NCBI RefSeq assembly: GCF_009601165.1
Contig: NZ_WIRE01000001.1
Location: 310,001 to 374,000 of the forward strand
Length of the DNA stretch: 64,000 bases
Direction: 5' to 3'
Origin: Alcanivorax sediminis
Lineage (GTDB): Bacteria > Pseudomonadota > Gammaproteobacteria > Pseudomonadales > Alcanivoracaceae
The notes under the pieces were generated by a model. It saw only the letters and a program-made list of their open reading frames with translations, had not been told where the DNA came from and searched no databases. How positions within the stretch are numbered: position 1 is the stretch's first letter; the number at the start of each line of letters is the position of its first letter. Made by a program: the position numbers and the translations under genes. Shown piece after piece: positions 43,765 through 53,509 of the stretch.

Positions 43765-46700
43765 TTACTGCTTGATGGGCTCCCCCAGGTACTGGAGCTT
43801 CACGCCTTGTGCCGGGATTTGCAGGTACATGCTGGGCCGCAGAATCTCGATGATCTTGAGGTTTACATCCAGCGCGATGGTATTGGTGTTGATCTGCTCA
43901 ATCACCATGCGACCATCCGGCAGGAAGGTCACCGGGCCTCCCAGGTTCATGGTCAACGGATAACTGTGCAGGTTATGCTCGCCATCCAGTGTAATGTGCA
44001 TGTAGGGCGCATCCAGATACAGATCTACATCAGTGCGGAATTCCGGCCCTTCTGGCGTCGCCACAATCCAGCCTGGGATTAGGCCCTGCCGTTCGATCTC
44101 GTCATACACATAGCTGCCATCCGGGTTGGTCTTGCCACAGTAGTTTTCTGCATCGGTGGGCCAGGCCACACAGCTGTAGCGCATGCGCATGTACTGGGTT
44201 TCAGTGGGTGTCTCGATATCGGAAAGATCAAAGCCGATGGACAGCGTCACCTTGATCGTCACTGACGAGGCTTGAATCAGGGTGGGATACAGCCCCACAC
44301 GGACTGCCCGCACGGGCTGGCCGGTTTCCGGGTCGATTACCGTTTCACCGGTTTGCAGATCCCGGTACTCCGCCGAACCAAACACCTCGGTATTCAGGCC
44401 ACCCACCACATGAATGCCACACTGCTCTGGCAGATCACACAGCAACTCCGGATCAGACAACACACCGTCGGATCCATTGTTGGCACCACGGCTCTCATCC
44501 ACTAGCAGGGCGGTGGTATTGGCCCCCGGCTCTCCACCTTCGTAGCCCGGCTCACCGGCATCAAAACGACCGTTGCCATTCAGGTCCGCCGTAGGCAGAT
44601 TGCGCAGCGGCTGGAATACCGAGTCGTTTCTTGACGCTCCCACAAAATGCAGATGCATATCCGGCCCACCCTCATCCACGCCAGGCGCGTTGATCAACGC
44701 CGTCTGCAGGCGCTTGCCCGCTACAGAACAGATGGCTTCACCACTGTTGCAGTCATCAGGCTGCTGACTGCCTGTGCCGTTAACGCTCATAAGCACGTAA
44801 CGGTAGCTGACGCCCTCTTCCCAGGGCTGATCCGGAGTGAAAACCAGGCTGCGCGCGCCCACTTTGAGCTCACCGGTTACCCCTGATTCACAGTGGTACT
44901 TGCGCTTGCCGTTCTCGTCGTAACGAATTGGCACTCCATTCGCGTCGGATTCCACTTTCTCCACCCGAAAACTGCCCACGCCACAGGCCAGGCTGTTTTC
45001 AAACACGATGGAGGCTGGATCCATGTCCTGGGAGAAGTTGACCCGGATGGAACGATCAGCCGGCATTTGCGGTACCGGGTTACGGTCGTCTTCGGTTTTG
45101 CCGCCGCGACAGAAACCGTGGTTGCCCGCCTCGATTTCCCAGTGCTCGTTATTGCTGGCACAGGGGAAGCCCGGGTAGGTAGTAAGCGCAACGGGGGGTA
45201 CCGCTCCACCCACCACTGAGGGCAAGCTGAAATCACGAGTCAGCGCAGCAAGCGGGTTACCGGCCAGATCCGTGACTGCCGTGCTGACCTGAACCTGGTA
45301 AGCAGTCCCCATGGCTAGCGGGCTACCCGGACGCAGGATAAGGGTGGCACCATCCAGCTCCCATTCGAAAGGCACTGAGACACCACTGCTGAGCAGATCC
45401 AGACTCTGCCCGGCTACCAAGGTGGCAGGATCCAGCGGCTCACTGAAATTCAGGATCACCGGGTCCCCCGGACGTGCCATGTCAGCCACACCACTGGCGT
45501 TAGCAACAGGCACCATGGACTGCAGCACCGGAGCGGTCATGTCCAGCACCAGCGGCGGCGCATTATCCTGATCCGCATAGGACTTCATGTGGAAGCTGAG
45601 CAGACCGAAGGCCGTTTCCTGACCCAGCACCTTGGGCTCAACCGCACCCACCGCATCAATCTCCATACGGCCGTCGTTCACCAGCGCCATGCCATTCAAT
45701 TCAACATGCAGCAGGGTCTGGCTCAGTCCGCCATTGGCTTCCGGGTTTTCCGCTGTCATGGCCACATCCATGAACAGCTTCACCTGTTTGGGCGCCTGAT
45801 CAGAGTCGCTGTAAGGATTGGGCAACAGGTAACCAGAAGCATCGGACAGGAAGGTCACCTTGATGGCACCCGTTTCAATCCCGGCAGGGACATCGCCACC
45901 GACCTTGACTGCAATATTACTGCCCGTGAGCAGGCTGTTGCGGGCAATACGAAGAGGCGAGACATCCGGGTAATTAGGCAGGAACGCCAGTTCCGCATGG
46001 ACATCACCAGACTGCAGGGTGGCGTCCTTGCCGCCCAGCAGGTTGGACTGGATCGGCACGCAATTGATAGCCGCTCCGGTCAGCTTGGCTGTCTCGACCC
46101 CGTCCACATTACAGGGGTCCTCCATGGCGCCACTGGCGGGTACCACTTCCTGCACCAGGGTTGCGCGGGGCTGGGAATCCCGTGCTCGCCAGGACTGCGA
46201 GAAACCGCCTGTGAGCGCAGCCTCGCCTACTCCACGAACCGCATCCGTCATTTTCAGCGTGTACTTGCGGCCAGGGAGCAAATCACTTTGCGGATCGATG
46301 GTGACAGCGTTGCCCTTGACCAGCAGCGTGGCCGCAACTGTACCGTCGGGACCTTCAAGCTCCACTGAGCCATCACCATCGGTATCACCGTACACCAGTG
46401 AGCTTGCATCCAGCTGCTGGCTGAACTGCAAACGGAGTGTGGAAAAGTCCATGAACTGCAGCAGGGAGCCGTCCGGTATGATCTTGCTAACCGTCAAGTC
46501 CGGGCTCAGCATGCGCTCCGCCAACGGACCGTCCACCGACATGCGAGTCACGAAATCCAGGCCGCCATCATCAAACTGGGCCTCACCATTGCTGGTATTG
46601 ATGTCATTGAGCACCAACCGGTAATGGGTTGTCAGGTTGAGCGGGGCTTCGGGCTGCAGAACAACCCCCTTGCCACCGCCAACGCGCTCCGGCGGCGTCA

Positions 46701-46971
46701 GCGCAACCCGGTTATCTCCCGTGTCTTCACAGCTTTCACCTTCGGAGGGGCACTCAAGCAGGGTAAAGTTGCTGCCATCCACATTGACCTTGTGGGAAAA
46801 ACGCAGCACCAGAGGTGTCTTCGGGGATACCCCATCCTGGCCATCATAGGGGTAGCTGTAGTACACATCCCCGATTTGCCAGTTTTCATACGTTGGCTTG
46901 TCGCCGGCCTCTCCCCCGCACGCGGCCAGAAGGGCTGCAGAGGTCGCCAGGCATAACGCTTTCAGTTTCAT
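43765..46971 (-). CDS. Large Ig-like lipoprotein, AupB-like, pair 3
   Basis: 1068 residues from the second ATG (46971), which has good spacing to AGGAGG; the first ATG two codons earlier is too close. The lipoprotein signal ends ALLAAC. Shared blocks: YYSYPYDGQDGVSPKTPLVL, INCVPIQSNLLGGKDAT and VLGQETAFGLLSFHMKSY. The Asp-rich loop NLPTADLNGNGRFDAGE is the best calcium-loop match of the four. The C-terminus (GVKLQYLGEPIKQ) resembles lipoprotein 4. Extra cysteine-containing insertions lie near residues 55 and 960. Confidence 0.75.
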   Translation of the reverse strand: MKLKALCLATSAALLAACGGEAGDKPTYENWQIGDVYYSYPYDGQDGVSPKTPLVLRFSHKVNVDGSNFTLLECPSEGESCEDTGDNRVALTPPERVGGGKGVVLQPEAPLNLTTHYRLVLNDINTSNGEAQFDDGGLDFVTRMSVDGPLAERMLSPDLTVSKIIPDGSLLQFMDFSTLRLQFSQQLDASSLVYGDTDGDGSVELEGPDGTVAATLLVKGNAVTIDPQSDLLPGRKYTLKMTDAVRGVGEAALTGGFSQSWRARDSQPRATLVQEVVPASGAMEDPCNVDGVETAKLTGAAINCVPIQSNLLGGKDATLQSGDVHAELAFLPNYPDVSPLRIARNSLLTGSNIAVKVGGDVPAGIETGAIKVTFLSDASGYLLPNPYSDSDQAPKQVKLFMDVAMTAENPEANGGLSQTLLHVELNGMALVNDGRMEIDAVGAVEPKVLGQETAFGLLSFHMKSYADQDNAPPLVLDMTAPVLQSMVPVANASGVADMARPGDPVILNFSEPLDPATLVAGQSLDLLSSGVSVPFEWELDGATLILRPGSPLAMGTAYQVQVSTAVTDLAGNPLAALTRDFSLPSVVGGAVPPVALTTYPGFPCASNNEHWEIEAGNHGFCRGGKTEDDRNPVPQMPADRSIRVNFSQDMDPASIVFENSLACGVGSFRVEKVESDANGVPIRYDENGKRKYHCESGVTGELKVGARSLVFTPDQPWEEGVSYRYVLMSVNGTGSQQPDDCNSGEAICSVAGKRLQTALINAPGVDEGGPDMHLHFVGASRNDSVFQPLRNLPTADLNGNGRFDAGEPGYEGGEPGANTTALLVDESRGANNGSDGVLSDPELLCDLPEQCGIHVVGGLNTEVFGSAEYRDLQTGETVIDPETGQPVRAVRVGLYPTLIQASSVTIKVTLSIGFDLSDIETPTETQYMRMRYSCVAWPTDAENYCGKTNPDGSYVYDEIERQGLIPGWIVATPEGPEFRTDVDLYLDAPYMHITLDGEHNLHSYPLTMNLGGPVTFLPDGRMVIEQINTNTIALDVNLKIIEILRPSMYLQIPAQGVKLQYLGEPIKQ

Positions 46972-46982
46972 GGTCATGCCTC

Positions 46983-48347
46983 CTAGAATTTCAGTGTGAT
47001 GGAACCGCTAAAGACGTGAACGTCGCCATCGGCTTCGACCGTTTCGTAGGGTTGCGGATAGTTGGGCGAGCGCTGGTCGTAGAGATCGAACTCACGGCTA
47101 TCCAGCTTCTGGTACTGGTAGGCAAGATCGAAACGGACCGGGAACGCCAGTACCGGCACCGACTTGTATTCCGCGGTCAGGCCCAGACCCAGAATCCACT
47201 TGTCGTTGTCCAGGTAGTTCACTTCCAGGGAGCCATCCGAGCTCATTGGTGACTCACTGAACGCGAGCCCCCCGGTCACCTTGTAGGTGTCATCGAGGTG
47301 GAATTCACCGCCCACACGGGGGATGACAATGTCCTTGAATTCCAGCTTGTCGGCACCGCCTGCGTTTACCGCCTGATCCTTGATGGTGTCGCTCTTCAGC
47401 TCGTTTTGGAGTTCTGACCATTGCTGCATTTCCAGGGTTACCCCGACGCGCCAGCGATCCCGGTTGTAGGCCAGCCCGGCGGCATAGACATTCGGCTGGT
47501 AGGAATCGATGGTGCTGACCGCCAGACTCATTCCCGGATCCAGCACAGTACCCGGAATGGTGATGGTGGAATCCACCTTGGTGCTGGAGTTGGAATAGCC
47601 ACGGAAGCTGAACGCCGCCTCCAGGCCATTCATCCAGCAATCCGCCTGATCGGCACAGAAGCTCTCACCAAAATCCATGTTCAACCCGAAAATCGGGCGA
47701 ATGGAGGGCACTGCTGACACATCCAGGGTCTCGTAGCTGGTTTCTCCGGCCAGAGTCGATCTGGCCACCAGTTCAGCTTCTGAGTGCAAGGTGATACGAG
47801 CACTCAGACCCATGTCCAGGCCGCGCCAGATTTGGGTGCCTCCACCCAGGTTCAGAAACAGGGGCTGGCGACCATACTCGAGATACTGGCCCGCCCGATC
47901 CGTGGAGGAACTGAAGGCCATCATCTCTTCACCGTACTTCTCTACCCCGAGCATAAAACCCAAATAGAGGGGGTGTTCGTACTTGGTCAGGTCGGTGAGA
48001 TCGGTTTTCATGCCCAGCAAAACTTGCTGGGAAGGTGCATCCTGAAGCACATCACCATCGCGGGGCGAGGCAAAGGGGCCATTGCTGATTCTGCTGGCGC
48101 GCAGCTCATGGTCTGCGTGCATCAGGCCGGATGTGAGCGCTCCCTGGGAATCGCGGGCCAGGTTGGCCGGGTTGTAATAGGTGGCAGACACCTGCCCGTT
48201 GAACAACGACAAGGCCTGGGCCGAAGCCACATCAGAGGGCAGCACCCCGTAGGTGGTGCCGATGTTGCCCATGCTGGCCATGGCCGGTAGCGCAGACACA
48301 ACCCCAACCCCTGCCATGATGGCGGGGAGCAATTTCCGTTTTGTCAT
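46983..48347 (-). CDS. Outer-membrane FadL/TraF_2-like barrel, AupA-like, pair 3
   Basis: 454 residues from ATG 48347 behind GGAGAG. Signal peptide ends PAMA; mature start SMGNIGTTYGVLPSD and ATYYNPANLA, nearly the same as barrel 1 over long stretches (YLEYGRQPLFLNLGG). Ends SITLKF. A Cys pair (FCADQADCW) occupies the position of the cysteines in the other barrels. The lipoprotein gene follows 11 bp later. Confidence 0.76.
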   Translation of the reverse strand: MTKRKLLPAIMAGVGVVSALPAMASMGNIGTTYGVLPSDVASAQALSLFNGQVSATYYNPANLARDSQGALTSGLMHADHELRASRISNGPFASPRDGDVLQDAPSQQVLLGMKTDLTDLTKYEHPLYLGFMLGVEKYGEEMMAFSSSTDRAGQYLEYGRQPLFLNLGGGTQIWRGLDMGLSARITLHSEAELVARSTLAGETSYETLDVSAVPSIRPIFGLNMDFGESFCADQADCWMNGLEAAFSFRGYSNSSTKVDSTITIPGTVLDPGMSLAVSTIDSYQPNVYAAGLAYNRDRWRVGVTLEMQQWSELQNELKSDTIKDQAVNAGGADKLEFKDIVIPRVGGEFHLDDTYKVTGGLAFSESPMSSDGSLEVNYLDNDKWILGLGLTAEYKSVPVLAFPVRFDLAYQYQKLDSREFDLYDQRSPNYPQPYETVEADGDVHVFSGSITLKF

Positions 48348-48778
48348 GTAACTCTCCAAAGACTCGCCCGATCGGGCTTGTTGTTTTTCGAAGCTCTGAC
48401 CCGCCTCTTGTGTGCGCTGCCCTCTCGGACAGGCTCACCAGAAAGTCGGCAGCAGCTCTCTCTCCCAAAAGCTAAGCATTTGCTTGCAGAAAAAATGTGG
48501 CATAAACGTACCAAACTTTCGCAACATTACCTTACAACCAAGTCTCAAATCATCCCGGAATTTACATATATACACATAAATAAACGGAACAGATGCATCC
48601 ACCTAGGTCGATGTTATTAGCTGAAGGGAAAGGAAAAAGCGGCGCGGCCGGAAAGGAAACAAAAGCGTGTTAAATGTTCACAGATGCACAGACGTGCACT
48701 GCCCCTCAATGACGAAGGAGGAACAGGGAGGCAGCAGACGCCCCCCGAATTCAGCCGCCGGCCAAACCGGCTGGACAC
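48348..48778. other. Intergenic region between pair 4 and pair 3
   Basis: 431 bp. The stretch 48480-48610 is strikingly A/T-rich for this genome (acatatatacacataaataa), marking a likely promoter and regulator site for barrel gene 3. No clear terminator follows barrel gene 4, and no gene is seen. Confidence 0.55.
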
Positions 48779-50134
48779 CTAAAACTTGAGAGTTATGGAG
48801 CCGGCCAGGACGTGGGCCTCGCCATCGGCAGTGACGGTTTCATAGGGGTTGGTGAAGCCCGGCCGGGTGGTGGTCAGTTCGAAATTCCGCTCCTCAAGCA
48901 TCTGATACTGGTAGCCCAGATCCAGCCGCACAGGGTAGGCCAGGATGGGGGGATGCTGCACAGTCCAGGCCCCACCAATGCCGATGAGGGTCTTGTCACT
49001 GTCCAGGTAATTCACATCCGGGGTGCGAATGGTATCCAGTGGGGATGGTTGGAACGCCGCTCCGGCACTGAGGCTGAGGCTGTCATTCACCTGCCACTCC
49101 AGGCCGATGCGCGGCACAAGAATATCCTTGAGTTTCACCTGGGCCTGATCCTTGAGGGTATCGCGATCCAGCTCGTCTTCCAGCGCCTGCCAGTTCTGCT
49201 GCTCCACTGACAGGGCCAGGCGCAGGCGCTCATTGAACCGGTACAACATGCCCGCACTGATAATATCCGGTTGCCAGGAATCCAGGGTATCAATCAGCAG
49301 AGTAATGCCAGGGTCTACGACCGTACCGGGAATGGTGATGCTGGATTCCACCGACGTTCTCGCCTCGGTATGGCCACGGAAAGCCAGCGCGGTTTCCAGA
49401 TTACCCAGCCAGCCACAGCGCTGGTTGTTGCCACAGAACACCTTTCCCCATTCGAAATTGGCAGAGATGACTGGCCGGATCACCGGTTTGGCACTCACAT
49501 CCAGGCGCTCGTAACGGGTGTTGCCGCCAAGATCCGATGAAGCCACCAGAGACGCTTCAGAGCGCAAGGAGACATGGGCAGAAGCTCCGCCGGTAATGCC
49601 ATTGAACAACTCCATACCGCCACCAATATTGAGAAACAGGGGCTGGCGACCGTATTGCATGAACTGCCCGGCATCACTGGTCTGGGATTTGAAGGCCAGC
49701 ATTTCCTCTCCGTACTTTTCCACCCCCGCCACGAAAGCAAAATAAATCGGGTGCTCGAACTGGGTGATGCTGGTGAGGTCGGTCTTCATGGCAATCAATG
49801 TCTGCTGGGACGGGGTGTCATTGAGCACGTCTCCATCGCGGATCACCGGCAGACCACCGCTGGCTGTGCCCTGGCTGGCAGCACGTAACTCCTGCTCGCC
49901 ATGGAGCAGCCCCACAGTCAGCTCACCGCGGGGATCGCGGGTGAGATAGGCCGGGTTGTAGTACAGCGCCGAAGCCTGGGTGTTGAACATGGACAACCCC
50001 TGCGCCGTTGCCACATCCATCGGCAGCAGCCCATAGGTCGTCGCGGTATTCCCCATGGCCGCCTGCACAGGGCCAGCCAGCGCTCCAGCCAGCACCATGC
50101 CAGCAAGCCAGCGGTAACGATGAATCACGGTCAT
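48779..50134 (-). CDS. Outer-membrane FadL/TraF_2-like barrel, AupA-like, pair 4
   Basis: 451 residues. Signal peptide ends PVQA; mature start AMGNTATTYGLLPMD and LYYNPAYLT; ends SITLKF. It is closest to barrel 2 (same length; IPGTVVDPGITLLIDTLDSWQPD against its counterpart). Unlike the other three pairs it lies downstream of its lipoprotein gene, with a 66-bp gap. Start follows GGAGA. Confidence 0.75.
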   Translation of the reverse strand: MTVIHRYRWLAGMVLAGALAGPVQAAMGNTATTYGLLPMDVATAQGLSMFNTQASALYYNPAYLTRDPRGELTVGLLHGEQELRAASQGTASGGLPVIRDGDVLNDTPSQQTLIAMKTDLTSITQFEHPIYFAFVAGVEKYGEEMLAFKSQTSDAGQFMQYGRQPLFLNIGGGMELFNGITGGASAHVSLRSEASLVASSDLGGNTRYERLDVSAKPVIRPVISANFEWGKVFCGNNQRCGWLGNLETALAFRGHTEARTSVESSITIPGTVVDPGITLLIDTLDSWQPDIISAGMLYRFNERLRLALSVEQQNWQALEDELDRDTLKDQAQVKLKDILVPRIGLEWQVNDSLSLSAGAAFQPSPLDTIRTPDVNYLDSDKTLIGIGGAWTVQHPPILAYPVRLDLGYQYQMLEERNFELTTTRPGFTNPYETVTADGEAHVLAGSITLKF

Positions 50135-50200
50135 GCGTGTCTCCGGTTGTTATGGCTGTGCCGGCCTGGCACAGCGGGTTATGCCGCCTCGGGCGGGGAG

Positions 50201-53200
50201 TCAGGGCTTGATAGGGTTGCTCAGGTAATGAAGAACGGTTTCCCCTACGGGGATCGTCATGTGGATGGCATCGGTACCCACCACCAGATCGGCCACCATG
50301 CCACCCAGATACACATCCACCGGCAACGCCTGGGTGCTGAGCTGGGTAATGGAGAGGCGTCCGTCGTCCAGAAACGCCAGCTCCCCCGCCAGCTCCAGGG
50401 TCAGCGGATAGCTGTGCAGGTTGTGGGTAAAGGTCTGCTCTGCCCCGGCGAGAATGGCCACCGGCTCCAGTTGTGGCGCATCCAGATACAGGGTCAGCCG
50501 GGTCACGAATGCCGGCCCTTCGGTGCCATTAATGATCCAGCCGGGTACGCGGGGATCTGCTTCGGGCGGGCAGGGATTCGCCGCAGTCGGGTTGGCATCA
50601 CAGCGATAACGGATCCGCATCAATTGCGGCCCGGTGGGGGCAGGCAGTACCGCATTGGTCAACTGCTTGGCGATCTCGGTGAGGATGGGGTAGACCGTGG
50701 TGCCGCTGGTCACAATCCGGGTCGGGTTGATGTAGGCCAGCACGCCGCCGTTATCCTTCACTGTCTGCGGGATCAGCGGATCATCACCAAACTGTTCCAG
50801 CACCTGCTCGCGGCTCAGGTGGCCGACAATGTCTGCCTCCAGGTTGCCGGTGAGATACAGGTAATGATTGTCCGGACAAGGTGCGCTGAGCATGTCGGTG
50901 TACAGGTGGCTGTACTTGGCCTCCAGCGCCGGAAACAGCGACAGGTCCGGCACTTCGTATTGCTCGCTGGGGCAGCCGATATCAAAGTCAGCGATCAACT
51001 GGCCTTGCGCAGACGGGCTCGCCTTCGCCAGGCGTGCACTGTTAAGGGCTGCCGTTGGCTGTATGGACGGTGCCGCTTCACTGGCCTCGCGCAATAAATT
51101 GGCATTCACATCCGCGGCCGGCAGGTTACGCAAGGTCTGCAGCACATTGCCGCTGGCACCCCCGGCGCGAAAATAGATCTGCAGCGGGGCGCCACCATCC
51201 TCCGGAGCGGGGAAGAAGGAGGCACCTTCATACAGCAGCCGGGTCTGTAACGGCAGACCGCGGACATCACAGATGGCGTCGACGCCACAGGACGGGTTGC
51301 CCAGCACAGAAAAGAGCGTATAGCGGTACAGTGCACCCGCCGTCAGGGGGGCCGCCGGAGTGAAAGTGAGTTGCCGACCGTTGACCTGCAAGCTCCCTGC
51401 AATGGGCCCACCCTGAGGCACGCCACTGGCATTAACCGCCTCCACGACCACCGTCGCGGCGGTGACAGACTGGGGATCGATGGGCTGGGAAAAGGTCACC
51501 CGAATGTCGCGATTCAGCGGCAGGACTGCCAGTGGCAGATGATCATCTTCGACCACCGGGGCTGCGCCGTCCGGGGGGCTGGCGGAGCCATCGCTGCCAC
51601 CCAGACAACGCCCCGCGCTGTTGTTAGCCAGATTCCGTTCCACGGTATTGCAGGGAAATCCCGGATAGCTGGTCAGCACCAGGGGTGCCCGGGGGGCAGC
51701 CGGATCGAAGTCCGGCATGGTGAAAGACAGGTTCTCCGGGATCACGCCATTGCCGGCCAGATCCGTGACCGTATCAAAAACCTGCACGGTGTACTCGGCC
51801 CCGAACACCAGCGGACTCTCTGGCACCAGCGTCAACGCGGCCCCATCCAGCTGCCAGTGAAACGGTTCCGGCTGTCCATCCCGGCTGAGCTGCAAATTGT
51901 CCTCTGCCGCACCGGCAGCCTGAATGCTGGCAGGATCCAGCTGCTCACTGAAATTCAGTACGAGAGGATCGCCCGGGCGCTGCATGGCAGGCGCATCACC
52001 GGGCTGCCAGGCCTGCAAGGCCGGCGCGACCCGATCCTGCTGCGGCACCGGCGCGTTGCGCTGATCAGGGTAGGATTCCATGTGGAAACCGAGCATGCCG
52101 ACAGCGGTTTCCAGACCCAGCACTTCGGGCTCAACGACCCCCACCGCATCGGTCACCAACCGCCCGGTTTCCGGGTTCACCAGTGCCGTGCCCACCAGCT
52201 CCACTTGCACCAACTGCTGGGTAAAGGCGCCATTGGCGCGGGGCTCATCCATGGCAAAGGCCACATCAATACTCAGCCGCAAATGCCTGGGCGCAGTATC
52301 ACTGTCGCTATAGGGGTTAGGGATCAGGTAGCCGGTGGCATCGGACAGGAATGTCACGGTGACCTCACCGGAATCAAAACCGGCATCCACCTGCCCACCG
52401 ATCCTCACCGCAAGGGGATCCCCCTTGAGCAGGGAACCACGGGGGATCCGCAGGGGCGTCACCTCCGGGAAGTTGGGCGTGTGGGCCAGTTCTGCGAACA
52501 CGTCCCCGGATTGCCGCGCCACGGTGGTGTCCCCCAGCAGGCGCGCCAGCAGCGGCACACAGTTGATCGCCTCGCCGGTGAGCATGGACGTACTGGACGG
52601 TGCCGGCAGAGCACAGTCATTCGCCGCTGCCGCCTGCAAGGCCAGGGTAGCGCGGGGACGGGTATCCTGAGCCAACCACTGACGGGACCAGGGGTTGTCC
52701 AGGCCATCGCCGCCGATGCCACTGAGGCCCGGCTGGATTTCCAGCGTGTAGCGATGGCCGGGGACCAGCTCCTGGCGGGGATCCACCGCCAGGGAAGTGC
52801 CTTGCACCCACAAGGCAGCGGGGACCAGTTGTCCCTCACTACGCAGACTGACCGTCTCGCCGTACACTGCCGTGCTTTCATCAAGGGGCTGATTGAAGCG
52901 CACCCGCAGGGTAGAAAAGTCCAGCATCGGCATCCCTTCCCCCGGCGACAGCTGCTGAACGGCCAGTGCGGCCTGCGGCATCTGCTCTGACAGCGCCCCC
53001 TGCTTCGCAACCCGGGTGGTGAACGCCAGGCTGCCGCGCGGCGCAACGACGGTTTCGCCCTGTATTCTCAGCCCATTGAACACCAGCGAATAAGTGGTGC
53101 CTGTTTTGAGCGGACCCTGCTCGGGCCAAAGCACGACTCCGCGCCCCTGGCCGGTACTCTGCGGGGCTGCCAGCGCCACCGTGGCCACCTTGTCACCGTC

Positions 53201-53509
53201 ATCGCAGCGGCTCGCACCGGCAGCACATTCCAGTAGAGAAAATTGATCTGCAGTGGCTGTCAGGGCATCCGAGAAACGCAGCACCACAGGGGCATTGGGA
53301 GACACCGCCACCTGGCCATCATAGGGATAACTGAACTGCAGCGCGGGCGCGCCACTGATATCAACCAGGGGTTCACTGCTGTCGCCACCACAGGCAACCA
53401 GCAACCCGAGCCATCCCGCTGGCAATATTGTCCGCCAGCACCCCGGCAGCCAAGCGACAGAAAAAGGCCGGGGGCGTCGCCCTGTCAGAAGCCGTGTTTT
53501 TATTGGCAT
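50201..53509 (-). CDS. Large Ig-like lipoprotein, AupB-like, pair 4 (gene order reversed)
   Basis: 1102 residues from ATG 53509, behind GGAGAGG; the longer frame has no good start signal. The N-terminus is long and arginine-rich before a hydrophobic run ending LLVAC. Shared blocks: FSYPYDGQVAVSPNAPVVLRFS, INCVPLLARLLGDTTVAR and VLGLETAVGMLGFHMESY. The Asp-rich loop is degenerate (NLPAADVNANLLREASE). The C-terminus (LHYLSNPIKP) is closest to lipoprotein 3. It is the first gene of pair 4, 252 bp from the iron permease gene. Confidence 0.74.
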   Translation of the reverse strand: MPIKTRLLTGRRPRPFSVAWLPGCWRTILPAGWLGLLVACGGDSSEPLVDISGAPALQFSYPYDGQVAVSPNAPVVLRFSDALTATADQFSLLECAAGASRCDDGDKVATVALAAPQSTGQGRGVVLWPEQGPLKTGTTYSLVFNGLRIQGETVVAPRGSLAFTTRVAKQGALSEQMPQAALAVQQLSPGEGMPMLDFSTLRVRFNQPLDESTAVYGETVSLRSEGQLVPAALWVQGTSLAVDPRQELVPGHRYTLEIQPGLSGIGGDGLDNPWSRQWLAQDTRPRATLALQAAAANDCALPAPSSTSMLTGEAINCVPLLARLLGDTTVARQSGDVFAELAHTPNFPEVTPLRIPRGSLLKGDPLAVRIGGQVDAGFDSGEVTVTFLSDATGYLIPNPYSDSDTAPRHLRLSIDVAFAMDEPRANGAFTQQLVQVELVGTALVNPETGRLVTDAVGVVEPEVLGLETAVGMLGFHMESYPDQRNAPVPQQDRVAPALQAWQPGDAPAMQRPGDPLVLNFSEQLDPASIQAAGAAEDNLQLSRDGQPEPFHWQLDGAALTLVPESPLVFGAEYTVQVFDTVTDLAGNGVIPENLSFTMPDFDPAAPRAPLVLTSYPGFPCNTVERNLANNSAGRCLGGSDGSASPPDGAAPVVEDDHLPLAVLPLNRDIRVTFSQPIDPQSVTAATVVVEAVNASGVPQGGPIAGSLQVNGRQLTFTPAAPLTAGALYRYTLFSVLGNPSCGVDAICDVRGLPLQTRLLYEGASFFPAPEDGGAPLQIYFRAGGASGNVLQTLRNLPAADVNANLLREASEAAPSIQPTAALNSARLAKASPSAQGQLIADFDIGCPSEQYEVPDLSLFPALEAKYSHLYTDMLSAPCPDNHYLYLTGNLEADIVGHLSREQVLEQFGDDPLIPQTVKDNGGVLAYINPTRIVTSGTTVYPILTEIAKQLTNAVLPAPTGPQLMRIRYRCDANPTAANPCPPEADPRVPGWIINGTEGPAFVTRLTLYLDAPQLEPVAILAGAEQTFTHNLHSYPLTLELAGELAFLDDGRLSITQLSTQALPVDVYLGGMVADLVVGTDAIHMTIPVGETVLHYLSNPIKP

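Noticed and set aside
36980..50134. Conjugation (TraF) machinery
   Set aside because: The barrel proteins may be labelled TraF by family name, but no other transfer genes are nearby and the pairing with large lipoproteins fits a transport role.
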